A DNA stretch of 64,000 nucleotides from Domibacillus iocasae (GCF_001750285.1 NZ_MAMP01000001.1:1-64000); one strand, 5' to 3'. Numbered from the stretch's first letter, positions 16,775-27,192 are shown. Translations and numbers: made by a program. The notes: generated by a model from the letters alone, not told the origin.

Positions 16775-16814
16775 GAAAAAACGGACTTCGCTTGAGAAGA
16801 AGTCCGTTTTTTTT
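16775..16814 (-). terminator. Terminator of yufK
   Basis: AACGGACTTC/GAAGAAGTCCGTT stem with a T run on the plus side and an A run on the other; adjoins the yufK stop codon. Confidence 0.8.
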
Positions 16815-17376
16815 ACAATGGGATAGCGGCCATTAATCCGTTGTATAATTTCATAAAAATTAATGCAAGCAATAATCCGAAGAAAATCCAAAATAACGCT
16901 TCAAAGACGATAACGCCAATCATTTGCGGCGTTGTAATATGCGGGCTTAATTTATAAACAAAGTACACTACATACACAACAGACGTTACGAGAAAAATAA
17001 TGCCGGTTCCGACAGCTGACGAAAAGCTGATTAATGAAACAAGTCCGCCGAGAAAAAAGATAACCGCGCCAAAGCGGGTTTTTTTCAGTAATTCTCCGTC
17101 CGCATCTTTTGAGAAGAAAAGCAAAGCCAATTCGTTTGCCGTGTTTGCAAGTAACTTTAGCGTTGCAAAGATCATTGTAAAAATGACCATCAAACCGCCA
17201 ATAACGACGAGATTAATTTCTGTTTTGGTAAAAATATCGAGCATTGTGTTATACAAATTTGCTTTTTTCAACAAATCGACAAAAAACGTTTGTCCATACA
17301 TGGACAGCGATAAGCTGAAAAGCAAAATGGCTAAGAGCGGCATATAGCCGGTTAAATACGAGTTTTTCATCAACAT
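16813..17376 (-). CDS. yufK: YufK-like multi-spanning membrane protein (DUF5366)
   Basis: Integral membrane protein of 187 residues with five or six hydrophobic helices (for example MPLLAILLFSLSLSMYG, NLVVIGGLMVIFTMIFATL and IFFLGGLVSLISF). It resembles YufK, which lies directly upstream of mrpA in B. subtilis, and it has the same divergent position here. Function is unknown; a role in Mrp-related ion homeostasis is only suggested by position. Two ATG starts (17376 and 17370) are compatible with the GGAGAG site. Confidence 0.75.
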   Translation of the reverse strand: MLMKNSYLTGYMPLLAILLFSLSLSMYGQTFFVDLLKKANLYNTMLDIFTKTEINLVVIGGLMVIFTMIFATLKLLANTANELALLFFSKDADGELLKKTRFGAVIFFLGGLVSLISFSSAVGTGIIFLVTSVVYVVYFVYKLSPHITTPQMIGVIVFEALFWIFFGLLLALIFMKLYNGLMAAIPL

Positions 17377-17654
17377 GATTCTCTCCTGTCACAGTCAGTC
17401 ACTGTTCATTATGCAAGAGGTTGATTATTATGACAAGTGATTTACGATCTTTTTTTTGGAAAATGCGCACAATTTCTATGAAAATCCGCATAATTGATCT
17501 GTCGAATTTTAAATTTTTTTGCTTAAAAATACCGCGTTTCTTCATATTTATTATCGATGATTGAGTTTTCAGCTTGTCTGATTTTATGAAATGCACAATC
17601 ATTTTTTTTACGCTATAATTTGAAGCGTGCACGAAAACATAAGGAGGGATTCAT

Positions 17655-20072
17655 TTGTCTTTGCTTCATTGGGCCATTCTCGCTCCTTTTATAATGGCCA
17701 TATTCGTTCCTTTTTTGCGAAAAAAAGCAGCGTCTATACATACAGGCTGGTTTGTCCTGATCTTGCCGGTCGTTTTATTTGGAACATTTCTTCAATATCT
17801 TCCTGTAACGACGAATAACGACTCCGTCATGCAAACAGCATCCTGGATTCCGTCACTCGGTATTAATTTTACCGTGTATATGGATGGCCTCAGCCTTCTG
17901 TTTGCCCTTCTCATTTCCGGGATTGGATCACTCGTTGTCTTGTACTCTATCTACTACTTGTCCAAAACGAAAGAAAGCCTGCACCATTTTTACGTGTACT
18001 TGCTTATGTTTATGGGCTCAATGCTTGGCGTAGTTTTGTCGGACAACGTTATTATGCTGTACATGTTCTGGGAATTTACGTCTATTTCGTCTTTCCTACT
18101 GATCGCGTATTGGTATGATCGTGAACGTTCTCGCTACGGAGCATTGAAGTCAATGCTGATCACTGTGTTTGGCGGACTCATGATGCTTGGCGGTTTTCTC
18201 GTTTTATCTATTATGGGTAACACGTTCAGCATTCGAGAACTTGCCGCTCAGGCGACTGAATTAAATGAACATCCCCTTTTTTTACTGGCGATGATTCTAG
18301 TTCTGCTTGGGGCCTTTACAAAGTCAGCACAGTTTCCATTTTATATTTGGCTTCCGGATGCAATGGAAGCGCCGACACCGGTCAGCGCATACTTACATTC
18401 CGCTACGATGGTTAAAGCAGGTATTTACCTCGTTGCCCGGTTCAGCCCGATTTTCGCGTTTTCCGGGTACTGGTTCTGGATTGTTGGGACTGTCGGCTTG
18501 TTTACAATGGTATGGGCGTCCTTTAACGCAGTGAAGCAGACCGATTTAAAAGGCATCTTGGCGTTTTCAACAGTGAGCCAGCTTGGGTTGATTATGTCCC
18601 TTCTCGGCATTGGAGCGGCGTCGCTTCATTTCGACTCGCTTGACGACAACCTATTCACCACAGCGGTGATTGCTGCCATTTTCCATTTAATTAATCATGC
18701 GACATTTAAAGGAAGCTTATTTATGGTCGTCGGTATTATCGACCATGAAACAGGCACACGGGACATCCGCAAACTTGGCGGATTAATGAGCTTCATGCCG
18801 ATTACGTTTACGCTGTCGGTCATCGGCGCATTTTCAATGGCGGGACTGCCGCCATTTAATGGATTTTTAAGTAAGGAAATGTTCTTCTTGTCCATGGTGC
18901 AGCTGATGGAATTAAATTTATTTAATATCGATACATGGGCCGTTCTCTTCCCTGTTCTTGCCTGGGTCGGAAGCGTATTCACATTTATTTACAGCATGAT
19001 TATTGTCTTCAAAGTGTTTACGGGAAAATTCCAGCCGGAAAAACTGGAGAAAAAACCGCACGAAGCACCAGTCGGTATGCTCATTTCGCCGATTATTTTA
19101 GCATTGCTGGTTGTTGTATTTGGCTTGTTTCCAAATTTGCTGTCCTACAGCTTGATTCAGCCGGCGGCCGCGGCGATTGTGCCGTCCATTATTCCACCGG
19201 GCGAACAGCTGTATGTGAATATTTATTTCTGGCACGGTATTAATGCTGAGCTATTAATGACAATCGGCGTCGTTGCTGTTGGTATTCTTTTATACAAATT
19301 TATGCCAAAATGGGTACGTGTGTATGAGTATTTTCCTGGAAAAATTACGCTCAACCAGTTTTATAATGCTGGGCTTTACGCGGCTGAGCGCGGGTCAAAT
19401 GCGATTACAAATGCTTATATGACCGGCTTCATTCGCACCTACCTTGTGTACATTTTTGCTTTTTTCATCGCAGCGCTTGGCTTTACGATGTGGGCAAAAG
19501 ATGCGTTTCGCTATGATGCTTCTGCAGTGGCACCGATCGGATTGTATGAAGGCTGCTTAATCATTGTGCTTCTTGCCGCAACACTGACTATTTTAATGGC
19601 GAAGTCACGCTTAACGTCCATCATTTCGCTTGGGGCGGTCGGATATACTGTATCACTATTCTTTGTCATTTTCCGGGCACCGGATTTGGCGTTAACACAG
19701 CTGGTTATTGAAACGGTATCAACTGCATTGTTCCTGCTTTGTTTTTATCATCTGCCAAAGCTGTCGCGCCATGCAGAAAAACGACGCTTCCAGGCGGGCA
19801 ATGCCATTATTGCCGCGGGAGTTGGTATCATTGTCACACTGCTTGGCATTTCAGCGCACAGCTCGAAGTTTTTCGCTTCGATCAATGAATACTATATCGA
19901 AAATACGTATGAAAAAGCGGGCGGCGAAAATATGGTCAATGTCATTCTCGTTGATTTCCGTGGTTTTGACACATTGTTTGAGATTGCGGTGCTTTCTGTT
20001 GCTGCACTCGGTATTTACGGTTTAATTAAGCTTCGATTAGAGAAAGGCGGCGAAACGAATGAAAACAAATGA
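17655..20072 (+). CDS. mrpA: Na+/H+ antiporter subunit MrpA
   Basis: Large subunit of the seven-gene Mrp antiporter, 805 residues, homologous to NuoL of complex I with an added MbhD-like C-terminal part. About 20 membrane helices are visible. Conserved proton-path residues appear in MFWEFTSISSFLLIAYW and in LPDAMEAPTPVSAYLHSATM. The C-terminal conserved segment FRAPDLALTQLVIETVST is present. Translation starts at TTG (17655) behind AAGGAGGGA. A TATAAT at 17614-17619 is a likely -10 box. Mrp exports Na+ in exchange for protons and supports growth at high pH and salt. Confidence 0.95.
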   Translation: MSLLHWAILAPFIMAIFVPFLRKKAASIHTGWFVLILPVVLFGTFLQYLPVTTNNDSVMQTASWIPSLGINFTVYMDGLSLLFALLISGIGSLVVLYSIYYLSKTKESLHHFYVYLLMFMGSMLGVVLSDNVIMLYMFWEFTSISSFLLIAYWYDRERSRYGALKSMLITVFGGLMMLGGFLVLSIMGNTFSIRELAAQATELNEHPLFLLAMILVLLGAFTKSAQFPFYIWLPDAMEAPTPVSAYLHSATMVKAGIYLVARFSPIFAFSGYWFWIVGTVGLFTMVWASFNAVKQTDLKGILAFSTVSQLGLIMSLLGIGAASLHFDSLDDNLFTTAVIAAIFHLINHATFKGSLFMVVGIIDHETGTRDIRKLGGLMSFMPITFTLSVIGAFSMAGLPPFNGFLSKEMFFLSMVQLMELNLFNIDTWAVLFPVLAWVGSVFTFIYSMIIVFKVFTGKFQPEKLEKKPHEAPVGMLISPIILALLVVVFGLFPNLLSYSLIQPAAAAIVPSIIPPGEQLYVNIYFWHGINAELLMTIGVVAVGILLYKFMPKWVRVYEYFPGKITLNQFYNAGLYAAERGSNAITNAYMTGFIRTYLVYIFAFFIAALGFTMWAKDAFRYDASAVAPIGLYEGCLIIVLLAATLTILMAKSRLTSIISLGAVGYTVSLFFVIFRAPDLALTQLVIETVSTALFLLCFYHLPKLSRHAEKRRFQAGNAIIAAGVGIIVTLLGISAHSSKFFASINEYYIENTYEKAGGENMVNVILVDFRGFDTLFEIAVLSVAALGIYGLIKLRLEKGGETNENK

Positions 20073-20481
20073 TGTTATTTTTCAAACGGTCGCCAAAGTC
20101 GTTTTTTTTATGATTATCTTTTTTGCTGTTCACTTGTTTTTTGCGGGTCACTACTATCCGGGCGGCGGCTTTGTCGGCGGACTGCTTACGTCCGGCGCCA
20201 TCGTCCTTTTGCTCCTGGCATTTGACATGAAAACGGTCCGGCGCGGTTTCCCGGTCGACTTCAAATGGCTGATCGGCCTTGGTCTTTTGTTTTCAGCTGG
20301 AACAGCAGCCGGCTCATTGATATTTAATGTGCCGTTTTTCACTCATGCATACGATTACTTTCAATTGCCTCTTTTCGGCAAAACATCGCTTCACACCGCG
20401 ATGCTGTTTGATTTAGGTGTGTACCTTGTTGTCATTGGTGTAACCATGACCATTATTCAAACGATTGGAGAGAGTGAATAA
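20059..20481 (+). CDS. mrpB: Na+/H+ antiporter subunit MrpB
   Basis: Membrane protein of 140 residues, four helices, with the family motif [19 protein letters not shown]. It overlaps the mrpA end by 14 nt and its last base is the first base of the mrpC start codon. All seven Mrp products are needed as one hetero-oligomeric membrane complex. Confidence 0.94.
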   Translation: MKTNDVIFQTVAKVVFFMIIFFAVHLFFAGHYYPGGGFVGGLLTSGAIVLLLLAFDMKTVRRGFPVDFKWLIGLGLLFSAGTAAGSLIFNVPFFTHAYDYFQLPLFGKTSLHTAMLFDLGVYLVVIGVTMTIIQTIGESE

Positions 20482-20822
20482 TGGAAATTTTAATGTGTAT
20501 TGTCGCCGGTCTGCTTTTTGCGGCCGCTGTTTATTTAATGCTTTCAAAGAGCCTGCTTCGTATTATTATCGGCACTGGTCTTCTAAGCCATGGAACGCAT
20601 TTAATGCTGTTGACAATGGGCGGACTAAAAACAGGGGCAGCGCCTGTCCTTGGTGAACATGCTTCATCTTATACCGATCCGATTCCGCAGGCACTTATCT
20701 TAACTGCGATCGTTATTAGCTTCGGTGTGACGGCTGTGTTTCTCGTCATTGCCTATCGCGCCTATCAGGAGCTTGGAACCGACAATATGGAACAGCTGAA
20801 AGGAATGGAAACGGATGATTAA
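20481..20822 (+). CDS. mrpC: Na+/H+ antiporter subunit MrpC
   Basis: Homologue of complex I subunit NuoK, 113 residues with three helices. Visible motifs include [15 protein letters not shown] and [20 protein letters not shown], the most conserved region of MrpC. It overlaps mrpB by one base and mrpD by eight, so the operon is translationally tightly packed. Confidence 0.95.
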   Translation: MEILMCIVAGLLFAAAVYLMLSKSLLRIIIGTGLLSHGTHLMLLTMGGLKTGAAPVLGEHASSYTDPIPQALILTAIVISFGVTAVFLVIAYRAYQELGTDNMEQLKGMETDD

Positions 20823-22296
20823 TTTACCAATTTTGCCGATTCTCTTCCCTCTTCTTGCGGCTGTTTTATTAATGTTTTTGTCAAAAAGCGTGAAAGCGCA
20901 GCGAATTGTTTCGGTGATTGCTTCAGCTGCAACCGTGGCTGCTGCATGGGCTGTCATGCTAAAAGTCAAGTCAGAAGGTATTCAAACCGTTGATATGGGC
21001 AGCTGGCCGGCTCCATTCGGTATAACGCTTGTGTCAGATATGTTGAGCATCCTGCTTGTCCTGACGGCTTCCATTATCACGCTTTGTGTCGTGCTTTACT
21101 CGTTTCGATCGATCGGAAGCGGGCGGGAAGCTTTTTACTATTACCCAATCGTTCAGTTTTTGCTGGTCGGTGTGAATGGGTCGTTTACGACAGGCGATAT
21201 TTTCAACCTGTTCGTATTCTTCGAGATTATGCTGATGTCGTCTTACGTATTAATTGTGATTGGCGGCACAAAAGTTCAGTTGCGGGAATCAATTAAATAC
21301 ATTTTGGTGAATGTCATTTCATCAGCCATTTTCGTTATTGCAGTTGGCTATCTGTATTCGGTTACCGGTTCACTGAATATGGCGCACATTTCATCGCGCA
21401 TTTCAGAAATTAATGACGAACCAATCATTACGGTACTGGCAATTCTCTTTTTAATCGTCTTCGGCTTAAAAGGCGGAATTTTTCCGCTTTACTTCTGGCT
21501 GCCAGGTTCATATGCCGCGCCGCCTGCTCCGATTCTTGCGTTGTTCGGCGCTTTGCTGACAAAAGTCGGTGTCTACGCGATTTTGCGGACGTATACGCTG
21601 TTCTTTTACCACGATCAGCCGTTTACGCATGACATTCTAGCATTGCTTGCCCTTCTCACAATGGTAGCGGGTTCAATTGGGGCATTGGCGTATAAAGACG
21701 TGAAACAAATCTTAATTTACAACATTATTATCGCAGTCGGCGTTTTATTATTTGGCATTGCCGTCATGACCGAAGAATCAATTGCGGGCACCATTTTTTA
21801 CCTCGTTCATGACATGATCATTAAAGCCGGCCTGTTTTTGCTTGGCGGTATTATGATCTACATTGCCGGTACGTCTAATTTAAACAAGATGGGCGGCTTG
21901 ATCCGCCACTATCCGGCACTCGGCTGGACATTTCTTGTTGCGTCGTTTGCACTGGCCGGCATACCGCCATTGTCCGGATTCACCGGCAAGCTGCTGATTG
22001 TTCGGGCAGGATTTGAATCAGGTGAATACGTCGGGGCTATCGTTGTGCTCCTATCAAGTCTTGCTGTGCTATATTCGGTTGTGAATTTGTTTATGGCCGT
22101 CTTTTGGAAAAAACCTGAAGTACCGCTGCCAGAGACAAATAAACAGACCGCTTCTCTTTTTATCCCAGCCGCGGCACTTGTGATTCTTTCTGTTTTGTAC
22201 GGTGTTGGAACAGAAGCTGTTTATCCTTATGTGATGCAGGCTGTTGAAGCACTCATCCATCCGGAAATCTACATTGACGCCGTATTGAAGGAGTAG
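20815..22296 (+). CDS. mrpD: Na+/H+ antiporter subunit MrpD
   Basis: Homologue of NuoL/M/N of complex I, 493 residues with about 14 membrane helices. Conserved features are [19 protein letters not shown] (key glutamate), the loop [20 protein letters not shown] and the lysine-bearing [14 protein letters not shown]. Forms part of the proton/sodium pathway with MrpA. Confidence 0.95.
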   Translation: MINLPILPILFPLLAAVLLMFLSKSVKAQRIVSVIASAATVAAAWAVMLKVKSEGIQTVDMGSWPAPFGITLVSDMLSILLVLTASIITLCVVLYSFRSIGSGREAFYYYPIVQFLLVGVNGSFTTGDIFNLFVFFEIMLMSSYVLIVIGGTKVQLRESIKYILVNVISSAIFVIAVGYLYSVTGSLNMAHISSRISEINDEPIITVLAILFLIVFGLKGGIFPLYFWLPGSYAAPPAPILALFGALLTKVGVYAILRTYTLFFYHDQPFTHDILALLALLTMVAGSIGALAYKDVKQILIYNIIIAVGVLLFGIAVMTEESIAGTIFYLVHDMIIKAGLFLLGGIMIYIAGTSNLNKMGGLIRHYPALGWTFLVASFALAGIPPLSGFTGKLLIVRAGFESGEYVGAIVVLLSSLAVLYSVVNLFMAVFWKKPEVPLPETNKQTASLFIPAAALVILSVLYGVGTEAVYPYVMQAVEALIHPEIYIDAVLKE

Positions 22297-22301
22297 ATAA
22301 T

Positions 22302-22781
22302 ATGGCTTTTCAAATTTTATTAAATGTCTTTCTCGCGTTCCTTTGGATGTTTTTACAAGTGTCTTTCAGTGCACAGACATTTGTTATCGGGTATTTGCTT
22401 GGATTGCTCGTTATGCTCAGCATGCGCCGCTTTTTTAGCAGCCATTTTTACCTGCACCGTGTCTGGGCGGTCACATACTTGTTTCTTTTGTTTTTAAAAG
22501 AACTAATTAAAGCGAATATTGACGTAATAAAACTCGTCCTTCGCCCTAAATTGAACATCCGTCCAGGTATTTTTGCTTTGGAAACTGAATTGAAATCCGA
22601 CTGGGAAGTGACACTGCTGGCGAATTTGATTACATTGACACCCGGCACGCTTGTTGTGGACGTATCGGCTGACAACAAAACCCTTTACATTCATGCCATC
22701 GATATCGCGGATGTGGGTGAGACGGTTGACAGCATTAAAGATTCATTTGAAAAAGCGATTATGGAGGTGAGCCGCGGATGA
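22302..22781 (+). CDS. mrpE: Na+/H+ antiporter subunit MrpE
   Basis: Membrane protein of 159 residues. Two or three N-terminal helices are followed by a soluble domain holding the family segment LLANLITLTPGTLVVDVS. It starts 5 nt after mrpD behind GAAGGAG and overlaps mrpF by 4 nt. Confidence 0.94.
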   Translation: MAFQILLNVFLAFLWMFLQVSFSAQTFVIGYLLGLLVMLSMRRFFSSHFYLHRVWAVTYLFLLFLKELIKANIDVIKLVLRPKLNIRPGIFALETELKSDWEVTLLANLITLTPGTLVVDVSADNKTLYIHAIDIADVGETVDSIKDSFEKAIMEVSRG

Positions 22782-23062
22782 TTGAAACAGTTCTTCAACT
22801 TTCCCTGCTGTTGCTCGCTGTCGCGATGATCGGCTTAATCTACCGCCTGGTGAAAGGGCCAACCATTCCGGACCGTGTCATTGCGCTTGATGCGATGGGC
22901 GTCAACCTTGTTTCCATTACAGCCGTCCTTTCTATGCTTCTCGGTACGAGCAACTATCTAGACGTTATTTTGCTGATTGGTATTTTGGCTTTTATTGGAA
23001 CCATTGCATTTGCGAAGTTTTTAGAGAAAGGCGAGGTGATTGAACATGACCGCGATCAGTGA
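22778..23062 (+). CDS. mrpF: Na+/H+ antiporter subunit MrpF
   Basis: Small membrane protein of 94 residues, three helices, with the conserved RLVKGPTIPDRVIALDAMG motif of the MrpF/PhaF family. It overlaps mrpE by 4 nt (ATGA) and mrpG by 17 nt. Confidence 0.94.
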   Translation: MIETVLQLSLLLLAVAMIGLIYRLVKGPTIPDRVIALDAMGVNLVSITAVLSMLLGTSNYLDVILLIGILAFIGTIAFAKFLEKGEVIEHDRDQ

Positions 23063-23387
23063 GGTTCTCATTGCTGCTTTGCTGCTTATAGGAGCGCTTT
23101 TAAGCGTCATTGCGGCCTTTGGTGTTATTCGCTTGCCGGATGTTTATACACGCAACCACGCGGCGTCTAAGAGCGCTACCCTTGGCGTAATGTGTATTCT
23201 GCTGGCCACATTTTTTTATTTCTTAGTGGAAGATGGGCTGTTCAGTTCCCGTCTGCTGCTCGGAATTGCTTTCTTTTTTATCACCGCGCCGGTTGCCGGC
23301 CATTTAATCAGCCGTGCTGCGTACAATTCCGGTGTGAAAATGTGGGACCAAAGCGTGAGGGATGATTTGAAGGATAAAAATAGGTAA
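23046..23387 (+). CDS. mrpG: Na+/H+ antiporter subunit MrpG
   Basis: Membrane protein of 113 residues, three helices, with the family motif GVIRLPDVYTRNHAASKSAT. An in-frame TTG lies two codons upstream at 23040, but GAGGTG gives better spacing to the ATG at 23046. Last gene of the mrp operon; a bidirectional terminator follows at once. Confidence 0.93.
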   Translation: MTAISEVLIAALLLIGALLSVIAAFGVIRLPDVYTRNHAASKSATLGVMCILLATFFYFLVEDGLFSSRLLLGIAFFFITAPVAGHLISRAAYNSGVKMWDQSVRDDLKDKNR

Positions 23388-23388
23388 C

Positions 23389-23420
23389 AAAAGAGGCTGT
23401 CCAAAACGGACAGCCTCTTC
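23389..23420. terminator. Bidirectional terminator after mrpG
   Basis: AAGAGGCTGTCC/GGACAGCCTCTT, a 12-bp perfect stem with an AAAAC loop, shared with the convergent gene. Confidence 0.9.
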
Positions 23421-23786
23421 TTATTCATATAAGGTGTGATCTTTATCGCCATTTTCCTGATAAATTGTTAATATGCCTTCATGCTCTTTTACATATTCTT
23501 TTGCTTCGCTTAAAAGAGATTGTTTTGTTTCTTTGGATAGAATGGCGCGCTTGCCGTTTTCTTTTTGCAATACCCACTGGTCATTTTTATGCTTTACTTC
23601 ATAATGCGGGCGTCCCTCATCGTTTTTCCCTTCTGAACTTCTTGCCCGGTCGATCGCAATAGCAATGGACCGTCCTTCTTCATAACCGTCGTCAAGCAGA
23701 GCATTGGCAATTTCAATCGCTTTGTTTCTAACATGGTCCGGCAGGTTTTTCATCGAATCCGGGTAATCATTTTTGCTCCAGGGCAT
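23421..23786 (-). CDS. YdaT-like protein with DUF2188 domain
   Basis: Soluble protein of 121 residues. The first 50 residues match the YdaT/ChaB-like start (MPWSKNDYPDSMKNLPDHVR, then AIEIANALLDDGYEEGRSIA). The C-terminal half is a DUF2188-type beta-rich segment (VKHKNDQWVLQKENGKRAIL). The frame is open to 23879, but AAAGGAG before the ATG at 23786 and the family start fix the beginning. B. subtilis YdaT is a general stress protein; that role is only inferred here. Confidence 0.82.
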   Translation of the reverse strand: MPWSKNDYPDSMKNLPDHVRNKAIEIANALLDDGYEEGRSIAIAIDRARSSEGKNDEGRPHYEVKHKNDQWVLQKENGKRAILSKETKQSLLSEAKEYVKEHEGILTIYQENGDKDHTLYE

Positions 23787-23836
23787 CGAATCACTCCTTT
23801 TTGGAAAGTGTTCCCGCCTGTTAAAAAGATCAAACG

Positions 23837-24226
23837 TTATTTTTTCTTTACGACCGCAACCGTGCAGCGTGAGAGGCAAATGAGCGCTTCGTCTTCATCC
23901 CTAATCTCAACGGTCCAAACATGCGTTGATTTTCCTTGATGGACAATACTCGCTGTTGCGGTGACAATACCTTCACGTTTGGACTTTAAGTGATTCGCGT
24001 TGATCTCAAGACCGAAACAGAGTTCAGTTTCAGAGTCAATCAAAACCGCTGATCCAATGCTTGCGGCTGTCTCAGCAAGCGCCACCGATGCGCCGCCATG
24101 TAAGAAACCGAATGGCTGACGCGTCCGCTCGTCAACAGGCATCGTCATCACCACGGTTCCTTTCTCTATTTTCACCATTTCCATACCCAATGATGCGATG
24201 AGCGTGTTATTTGTTTGAAAATCCAT
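23837..24226 (-). CDS. yuxO: Hotdog-fold thioesterase YuxO (PaaI family)
   Basis: Predicted acyl-CoA thioesterase of 129 residues. The PaaI/DHNA-CoA thioesterase hallmark QPFGFLHGGASVALAET is clear, with the G-x2-HGG core, followed by NANHLKSKREGIVTATA. In B. subtilis yuxO lies downstream of comA; comQXPA is not in this window. The frame is open to 24361, but the conserved N-terminus and AAAGGGG site support ATG at 24226. The upstream extension would also run through a terminator. Confidence 0.88.
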   Translation of the reverse strand: MDFQTNNTLIASLGMEMVKIEKGTVVMTMPVDERTRQPFGFLHGGASVALAETAASIGSAVLIDSETELCFGLEINANHLKSKREGIVTATASIVHQGKSTHVWTVEIRDEDEALICLSRCTVAVVKKK

Positions 24227-24244
24227 GAAGTCATCCCCTTTGAT

Positions 24245-24278
24245 AAAAAGTGCCCCATTTGTGTGAGGCACCTTTTTC
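24245..24278 (-). terminator. Terminator of yuiF
   Basis: Minus strand AAAGGTGCC...GGCACTTTTT stem-loop with a T tract, just past the yuiF stop. Confidence 0.75.
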
Positions 24279-24279
24279 A

Positions 24280-25608
24280 TTATAGAATCATTGCCGCAAT
24301 CCAGCCAAAAATAATGACTGGAATGTTGTAATGAATAAATGTCGGGACAACAGTATCCCAAATATGATCATGCTGCCCGTCCGCATTTAAGCCGGATGTC
24401 GGGCCAAGCGTGCTGTCTGAAGCAGGCGATCCGGCATCTCCAAGCGCTCCCGCCGTTCCGACAAGTGAAATCACAGCCAGCGGGCTAAAACCAAGTTCAA
24501 GCGCCAAGGGAACAAAGATCGTGGCGATAATCGGAACCGTTGAGAATGACGATCCGATGCCCATTGTCACAAGTAAGCCAACGACAAGCATAAGGAGTGC
24601 ACCAAGCGCTTTATTGCCGCCAATCGCGGCAGCTGAATTTTGAACAAGTGTTTCTACATCCCCTGTCGCGCCCATGACGCTTGCAAAACCGGATGCCGCA
24701 ATCATGACAAATCCGATAAACGCCATCATACGCATGCCGTTCGTTAATAATTGATCGGCTTCATTCCAGCGGATTGCCCGGAATATATACAACACTACAA
24801 TCCCCGCAAGAGCGCCAAATACCATAGAGTCCGTCGCCAATTGTGCGCCAAGAGCGGCAACAATGGCAATTCCTGCTACGATAAGACCAAAAGAGGTATA
24901 TTCCACTTGATGCGCTTCTGTTTCAACCGGCACCGGCAAAAGAGATTCATTGTATTCACGCGGCTTCCGGTAGCTGAAAAAGACGGCGATCAACAGACCG
25001 ACAACCATGCCGGCTGCAGGAAGAACCATCGCTTTTGGAACTTGATCGATGGCGACTTCAAGACCGCTTTCCGCCATATTTGTCGCGACAATTTCGTGGA
25101 AAATCTGGCCAAACCCAACCGGCAGAAGCATATAAGGCGTCACAAGACCGAAAGTCAAAACAGAGGCTGTTAAACGACGGTCAATCCGCAGCTCATTCAT
25201 AATTTTCAAGAGCGGTGGAATTAACAGAGGAATAAACGCAATATGAACCGGCACGACATTTTGCGAAAAGCACGCCATGATTAAAATGACAAATAAAATA
25301 AGAGCTTTTGGCAATTTTTTCGAACGTGCTTCTTCTTTATCCCCAATAAACTTTAAAACAAAATTAATAAGCGCTTCCGGCAGTCCCGTACTTGATACCG
25401 CAACTGCAAATCCACCCAGCATCGCATAGCTGAGTGCGACATTGGCCCCGCCGCCTACTCCTTCCGAAAACGCGGCAATCGTCCCGTCCATGCCAAGCCC
25501 GCCAATCAATCCGCCAGCAAGTGCTCCTGTAATAAGAGAAAAAACAACATTGACGCGGAGCAGGCTGAGGACGAGCATAATCAGGACCGCTATTATAACT
25601 GCATTCAT
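24280..25608 (-). CDS. yuiF: Na+/H+ antiporter family protein YuiF
   Basis: Transporter of 442 residues with about 11 membrane helices, in the NhaC-related family that includes B. subtilis YuiF, sometimes annotated as an amino acid transporter. Conserved loops are [19 protein letters not shown] and [19 protein letters not shown], and a substrate-site-like [19 protein letters not shown]. The substrate is uncertain. A sigma-A promoter (25663-25692) and a 9-bp inverted repeat lie upstream. Confidence 0.88.
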   Translation of the reverse strand: MNAVIIAVLIMLVLSLLRVNVVFSLITGALAGGLIGGLGMDGTIAAFSEGVGGGANVALSYAMLGGFAVAVSSTGLPEALINFVLKFIGDKEEARSKKLPKALILFVILIMACFSQNVVPVHIAFIPLLIPPLLKIMNELRIDRRLTASVLTFGLVTPYMLLPVGFGQIFHEIVATNMAESGLEVAIDQVPKAMVLPAAGMVVGLLIAVFFSYRKPREYNESLLPVPVETEAHQVEYTSFGLIVAGIAIVAALGAQLATDSMVFGALAGIVVLYIFRAIRWNEADQLLTNGMRMMAFIGFVMIAASGFASVMGATGDVETLVQNSAAAIGGNKALGALLMLVVGLLVTMGIGSSFSTVPIIATIFVPLALELGFSPLAVISLVGTAGALGDAGSPASDSTLGPTSGLNADGQHDHIWDTVVPTFIHYNIPVIIFGWIAAMIL

Positions 25609-25631
25609 TATCTTTTATACCTCCAACACTT

Positions 25632-25692
25632 TAATTTGCTAAATCACTAAAGAATCGATTAAAAGATAGCAAATTGCCTGTCCGCTTGTCAA
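25632..25692 (-). promoter_or_regulatory. yuiF promoter with downstream inverted repeat
   Basis: Minus strand TTGACA (25687-25692), 18-nt spacer, TATCTT (25663-25668). AATTTGCTA/TAGCAAATT arms at about 25632-25640 and 25667-25675 form a 9-bp inverted repeat that overlaps the -10 box and the transcript start, placed well for a repressor operator. Confidence 0.5.
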
Positions 25693-25722
25693 TATACTTT
25701 TTCAGAATAATAAATAGGCGAA

Positions 25723-27192
25723 TTATTCAGATTGGTCTGACAGCGCTAAAATCGCCAGTGTCCGTGTCATAACCCCGGGTGTTAATTCAGCACTGCCGGC
25801 AATATCGAGATGGACCCATGGCGTATTTTCCGCAAATTCGCCGATAAACCCGCCGCCCATAATGGCGTGTCCATCACGCCCTGGTGAATTATTTAAATCC
25901 GCCACATCGCTGTTTCGAATGCGCTTTTTATCGTATTCTGTAAGCGGCAGCTGCCAAATCATTTCCCCTGCTTCATGAGAGGCTTCCAGCACCTCTTCAA
26001 AAAACGGCTCATTATTTGTGATAGCACCTGTTTTATCTTTGCCAAGGGCAATCACGACTCCGCCTGTTAATGTGGCCACGTCCACAATTTTTCCGGCACG
26101 CTGCTGTTTCGCATACGTGATCGCATCTGCCAGAACGAGCCTGCCTTCTGCATCGGTGTTTTTCACTTCAATCGTTTTGCCAGACAATGATGTAATGACG
26201 TCGTCAGGTTTAAATGCGTTTGCGCTGATCACATTATCGGTTGCCGGAATAACAGCCATCACTGGACGGTCGGGACGCAGCTCACCGATAATTTCCATCG
26301 CACCAAGCACGGCCGCCGCCCCGCCCATATCGGTTTTCATGCCGACAATTCCATCTTTTGTTTTAATCGAATAACCTCCTGTATCAAATGTAACGCCTTT
26401 TCCGACGAAGGTAAGCACGTTTTCCCAGGAATCTGCCGGGTTGTATTTGAGTGTAATCATTTTTGGTGGTTCCACCGATCCTTGGGCTACAGCTAAAAAA
26501 GCACCCATGCCGATTTTCTCCATGTCTGCGCGTTCCAGCACCTCAAGCTCAAAACCATATTGATCAGCTAATTTTTTTGCATGCAGGGCAAGATCATCCG
26601 CTGTCATCATATTTGGCGGCGTCGCAGTTAAGCGGATGGCGGTATTTGTTCCATCCGCCATCGTTTTTCCTACTTCACACGCCGCTTTTATTTCCACCGG
26701 ATCTCCTTCTGTATACACATCAATTGTTTTTAATTGTTTTTCCGGCTCATTCCCCGGGGTCCGGTAGCCCGTATACTCAAAACGCGCCATAAAGAACGCT
26801 TCGGTTAGGGCTTCCGCCGCTTCAACAGCTGTTATGTTTTCGGTTACGAATGAATCAAGTACAACGGCGATTGATTCCAGTCCGTACTGTTTTGACTGTT
26901 TAGCAGCTTTTTTAACCGCTTTATGAATTACATGAAAGTCCGCTTCTTTTTCCTTGCCAAGTCCTGCGGTGACAATCCGCTTTGCCGTAATGTGGCCAAG
27001 TGCAGGAATAACGGACGTGTTTTCTTTCTTCGCGGAAAGATCACCATTTTTCACAAGTTCCGTCAGCTGTCCTGAAAAAGCGTCATCGAGCGGCTGTAAT
27101 ACCCCTTCAAATTTCAATGGTTTGTCATACAGCCCGATGAGCAGCGCATCCGCTTTTGTTTTTATGAATGGTTCTTTTTTGATTGTAAACAT
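25723..27192 (-). CDS. yuiE: Leucyl aminopeptidase, M17 family (YuiE)
   Basis: Cytoplasmic di-metal aminopeptidase (PepA type) of 489 residues that trims N-terminal residues from peptides. Metal and catalytic residues are in FVGKGVTFDTGGYSIK and the M17 signature NTDAEGRLVLADA. The N-terminal macro-like domain covers the first 150 residues. The frame is open to 27267, but GAGGTG at the right distance supports ATG 27192 (MFTIKKEP). Confidence 0.94.
   Translation of the reverse strand: MFTIKKEPFIKTKADALLIGLYDKPLKFEGVLQPLDDAFSGQLTELVKNGDLSAKKENTSVIPALGHITAKRIVTAGLGKEKEADFHVIHKAVKKAAKQSKQYGLESIAVVLDSFVTENITAVEAAEALTEAFFMARFEYTGYRTPGNEPEKQLKTIDVYTEGDPVEIKAACEVGKTMADGTNTAIRLTATPPNMMTADDLALHAKKLADQYGFELEVLERADMEKIGMGAFLAVAQGSVEPPKMITLKYNPADSWENVLTFVGKGVTFDTGGYSIKTKDGIVGMKTDMGGAAAVLGAMEIIGELRPDRPVMAVIPATDNVISANAFKPDDVITSLSGKTIEVKNTDAEGRLVLADAITYAKQQRAGKIVDVATLTGGVVIALGKDKTGAITNNEPFFEEVLEASHEAGEMIWQLPLTEYDKKRIRNSDVADLNNSPGRDGHAIMGGGFIGEFAENTPWVHLDIAGSAELTPGVMTRTLAILALSDQSE

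Noticed and set aside
16511-16891. Minus-strand frame of 126 codons beside yufK
   Set aside because: Crosses a terminator, a repeat copy, the mtnA crumb and an AT-rich hairpin; no ribosome site.
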